Assembly (NCBI RefSeq): GCF_047495875.1
Contig: NC_092459.1
Coordinates: forward strand, 43,235,414 to 43,299,413
Direction of reading: 5' to 3'
Origin: Pithys albifrons albifrons
Lineage: Eukaryota; Chordata; Aves; Passeriformes; Thamnophilidae
Length of the DNA stretch: 64,000 nucleotides
Position numbers and translations under genes: made by a program
Notes under the pieces: model-generated
The model's input: the letters and a program-made list of their open reading frames with translations, nothing else
The model's database searches: none
What the model was told of the DNA's origin: nothing
In this document: positions 59,901 to 64,000 of the stretch, one piece after another
Layout of the letters: each line of letters opens with the position of its first letter
Numbering within the stretch: the stretch's first letter is position 1

Positions 59901-62900
59901 CAAAACAGAGAAAAGTTCAATTTGGAAACCTTTCATAAAATGTTACCCATGTTATTCAATTAACAGCATTCCCTGTCAGGTACAGATAAAATAGTTTTAT
60001 TTTACGGTTTTAATGTAGGGAAAAGCTGCTTTTTTAATGAATCATTAAAATAAAATGCTAAGCAGTACATTTAAGTTTTTGTCTTTTCAGTTGCAAAGGC
60101 TTTCAGATAACTGACTTGAAATTGAGTATCTTTGTATCCTCAGCTGCAGTTAAGGTGGAGAGCCCTACTTGCTTCACCATTCAGGTTTCCATAAAGAAAG
60201 ATGTGACAATCATAGCTCCCCAACCAAGTGACCTCACAACTCAAAGCAGCCTAACCACAGAGAAGATTTCTCCTTGTGGAGACTGTTCTTTCCAACCTGA
60301 GCACATTTCAGACACGAGTATCTAGAAGAGGTAGAAGAAGTATCCAGTGTAGGATTTAGCTGTTACAAAAATACATGAATCCCAGTCAGTGGCTGCTTCT
60401 GCAGAAGTTTAAATTGACTTAGCAAGTCCTTTCCTGGTTTTAGGTTTGTAGAGGGGCCTCCTCTGTGGTTTCTGCATGTGGCCAGAGTCACTCTGCTTCG
60501 GGCATTTTACACAGCCCTTTCTAATTCAGTTGCTGTGCTGGGCTGCAGCAGAGCCAGGTACAGGCTCAGAGCCTGCTTCTTTCACCCTCAAAAGTTAGAG
60601 CCCTGCACAAATTTCATCTGTTGTCGAATGTAGGAACCAGAGAAGGCTCTAAGATTTCTCTAGGCCAAAAAGAGGAGTGCTAAAAACATGTGTATTGAAA
60701 GCCCAGTGTTCAGAGTATTCAGTGTGGGAGAGGAAAGACCTACATTTTCTCAAGACTGTTTCCACTTTGCAGCTAAATACAATTTAATGGCAAGTACAGA
60801 ATCAAGCCTGTGAAGCTAGCACTAAAGCTGGTCTGTGTGCCAAAACCACTGCCCCATGGCATCGCTGTCTCATTCAGATACATCCTACAGATGCTGCTTG
60901 GATGGCTGCTTTAACCAGCAGACTGTTGGGTAAAAGGTGGGCTACCTGCACAGGGGAGGGATGTGGCTGAATCGTGGCTCTGTCAGATGAGCTGCTTCAC
61001 TGGGCTGATGTTTGTTGGCATCACTGCAGAGCTGCAGTTTAGTTCATCCCTCGAGTAAGGTGTCTGCTCAGGAGTGAGAATATAAAGTTAAAAATACAGA
61101 GTGTAAATCTAAAAGCCCTTCAAAGCATTATGTAACTATGGAAAATATCAACTGTGAAAGAGAGAAGGTTATATTATAGTCAGGCAAATAAGGCTGGTAT
61201 CACAAATGTTTAAAGACTTCAGAAATGGAGATGGTTTCTCTTAGCAATATTTGGTACTCTCTCTTGTTGAAGTTTTGACCAGTCATCAACCTTCTACTAG
61301 ATGTTGTTAGAAAAAGGAAAGAAACCTCTAATTCGCAGCCTAAGCTTGCATGTCAAATATCTTAGTAGTTACATAAAGTTTTCAATAGCTGTTAGATTTA
61401 CACTTTTTATTTTTAACTCTGTAGTCTCACTGTTCATTGTGCTTTTTCACCTTCTTCCAGCTCACCCTTCATCTATTCCCAGAAGTCCTTCTGTCTCAGT
61501 CCTTAGCAATCAAGCTGCTTTCACAAGCATTAAGAATAGATAAAGATATTTTAAATAAATAATTATCTTTGCTTAGGAAGATCCAGATGACCAGATGTGC
61601 TAATGCAAGAGATCTGTGTGCCCAGGAGAACCCATCTTTTTGTTTAAACTGAACTTGGACTAGTTCACAGTCACACCAGTTTCAGTTGACGTACATATAA
61701 TGCCATTTACCTCTTGTTTCATCCACTGTAGCTCTCATTCTCCATGGTAGGAAGATGCATCAACAAAAATGTGTTAGGTTAATTGCAGGTGGTAATGTAT
61801 GTTATGGAGCCCTATCAGGGAACAGAACCAAGGTGAGCCCTAGTAGGCAGGCTTGCCATGAAAGCTTATGGAGGTTAAGAAATACCACACAAATATTTAT
61901 CAAAAAAATCCTCTTTTTCAAATCAAACTTTTTATCTTGAAGTCTTCAAAGAGAGAACAATCATGTAGCATATCAAGCTGCTGTAGCATAGCCCTAGCTC
62001 CATGTAGGTACAGGAGAATGGCACAGCACATGGAGAATTCTGCTCATATTCTGCACCTCTTGAAGGGCAGCTGGAGTAGGGAAAAATCATTGCAAACATC
62101 TCTCTTTGCATATGGTTTCACTAGTTTACTTCTAGACTTATCCACCAAGGTTATTTCAGTAATACTGAATTGTGGGACTGAATTTCACCACACATACCGT
62201 ATTTCTGGTCTAAATGACTGGACTCGATAATCTTAGAGGTCTTTTCTAACCTAAACATTTCTGTGATGATTCTAGGAATCATGATCATCAATACAAAAAG
62301 GACTCCAATCCTGTAAATACAGGTTCCCCTTATTATTAACTACATCCATCATGATCACTGTTCGGGCTTTTTGTTTCAAACACAAAGCTTTCCACAGAGC
62401 CACAGATATCAAAAATGCAGTTATATTTAATTCAAAGTTATAAAAATAGCAAATGACCATTTGCTATATTATGTTCCTAATGAATTATAAGATGTATATC
62501 ATCAAAATAAACATTCTTGAAATTGCTTCCTAATGAATCACTTACACAATGGGCCTACTCAGTTGTGTCAATGATTAATTATACCATTTCCTCCTTCCTG
62601 GAATACAAATGCTTTTATTAAATCTATCCAAAGACAGTAAGACAACAGATTCATTCTTATGGTCATTCATTCAGTTGTGGATTGATAGAGTATTCCTTTC
62701 AGCATCTTTGAAGTGTATCTGAACAGCTGCAAGTAGCTGTGACATAAATGAAAGTTCATGTCACCTTAAGCAGAATGAGATGAGAGACAGTCTGTTCATC
62801 CAGTTTCAGCTTATCAGTGCACAGTCATTAAATACTAATATTATCTGGAGCACTGTGATAAATACAGAGTGTACTGTGCCAGCTGCAGGCGTCATCAGAT

Positions 62901-64000
62901 GGGAGCATTTTTACAACATTCTGATGCACCGAGGTGAATTATTCCAGAATATTAAGCATTTCATTAGTTCTCATCTTCAAGATACAGCCTTAAAAGTGGC
63001 CAGCCTCACAGAAAAAAATCATTATCACCTAATGCAATACTTAGAAATCCGTATTTATGAAGTTCAGTGACTGCCACCATAGAAGAGTCTCAGAAACCTT
63101 TGTATAGGTGTCATCGTTCTGCAAGGCTGAAAAGCAGTTGCTTATTTGCATAATGGCATTCACCTCATTGTTGAAAGATTAGGATTGATTTAATGAAAGT
63201 GATCATGGGCCGAGAAAAATGCTTTTGCACTGAATTTAAATAAGCAAATCTTGAGCTGAGGTATTCCTCTTTGGCTTCCTAGCACAAGGCACATGGAAAA
63301 ACATGACTGCCAGCTGTCCTTGGCACCAATGGGCTTCATGGCAGTGAAGATAACTAATAATGTTGTTTCTTATACCCAACTACTTAGATGTCAGTATGCA
63401 GGTTACTTTAATCTAGTAAATCAACATGTGCATATACCTAGAAAAAAAGGAGCACTGGAGAATTATTTTGTTTTAATATGGTTTGTCTTGCATAATGCAA
63501 AGTGACCAATTTACAGACACGGGAAATGATGAGGGGTAGGAGTAAGTAGGAATGTACCACAAGTGGCTGGGGGATGCAATGCCTTCAGGCTATACAGTTT
63601 AGCTAAAATTGATGAAAGTTAAAGGAAAAACCAAAATACAATTAATACATTATGAAGAATACAGACATAAATAATCCATATTTTATGTACCCTTTATATT
63701 AAAAATATTTGATTCAAGGGAAAGTTCAGTAAAAAGAAATACTCAGAGTTACCCTGCACATAGGATGCAAGAAAACAAAATCAGTACTTTAGAGATGTAA
63801 AGGGTTTGAATATTTTGTAAATGTTTTGGATGACAAAGAAAAGGCAGAGTGCCTGAACCACAGCTGACTGCATTTGATAATGCTCTTTTTCTTCAAAGTG
63901 CAACAATTATATGTGAGGAATATGACAAAAAAAAAAAAAGCACAGCAAAGAACACAATTTCTTTCTCCTAGTTACATGTCTCTTTTTTTGTTCAATCCTG
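57000..64000. other. Intergenic DNA upstream of POPDC3
   Basis: AT-rich, no supported gene. In other vertebrates PREP lies on this side, but no PREP exon was recognised. Open frames at 60116-60325 and 62780-63070 (96 codons) have no recognisable domain. One CR1 tail lies at 62205-62278. 58.7-59.3 kb is a GC-richer patch of unknown origin. Confidence 0.6.
62205..62278 (+). mobile_element. CR1 LINE 3' tail
   Basis: Contains GACTGGACTCGATAATCTTA then GAGGTCTTTTCTAACCTAAA and a degenerate TTCTGTGATGATTCT end. The upstream part is too decayed to follow. Confidence 0.75.

Overview
This window is avian nuclear DNA. It is AT-rich, has long introns, carries many CR1 LINE fragments (several ending in the bird-type ATTCTATG tail), and encodes two Popeye-domain proteins with the sequence expected of birds. 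The species cannot be fixed from this stretch. No bacterial, plasmid or CRISPR features were seen.

Layout: two tandem paralogues lie on the minus strand, so transcription runs from high to low coordinates. BVES (POPDC1) runs from a non-coding first exon in a CpG island near 30.24-30.33 kb, through seven coding exons (25705 down to 3900), to a polyadenylation cluster near 3.72 kb. All splice junctions join in phase to give a 359-residue protein. POPDC3 runs from a non-coding first exon in a second CpG island near 56.48-56.58 kb, through a 10-kb intron, to three coding exons (46269 down to 42773) giving 306 residues. In human the order is LIN28B-BVES-POPDC3-PREP, and the layout here is consistent with that, but I found no LIN28B or PREP exon.

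Between and inside the genes are: a 2.6-kb degenerate CR1 with endonuclease and reverse transcriptase remnants (7.9-10.5 kb); two CR1 pieces in BVES intron 3; further CR1 3' ends at 4.5, 36.2, 39.1 and 62.2 kb; a precisely bounded 218-bp solo LTR with a 6-bp target duplication (40824-41041); and an old ERVL-like remnant in POPDC3 intron 1. 57-64 kb, upstream of POPDC3, has no gene that I can support.

The most striking observation is that the BVES and POPDC3 promoters share a 95-bp block identical at every base (30350-30444 and 56602-56696). It is flanked on the transcribed side by 79 bp at 80 percent identity and by first-exon splice donors in matching positions. Non-coding sequence of paralogues as old as these should not match this well, so I infer recent gene conversion, or late duplication of a shared core promoter, that keeps the two membrane cAMP-binding proteins under common control. 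A second item is a coding-like upstream reading frame in the POPDC3 5' leader.
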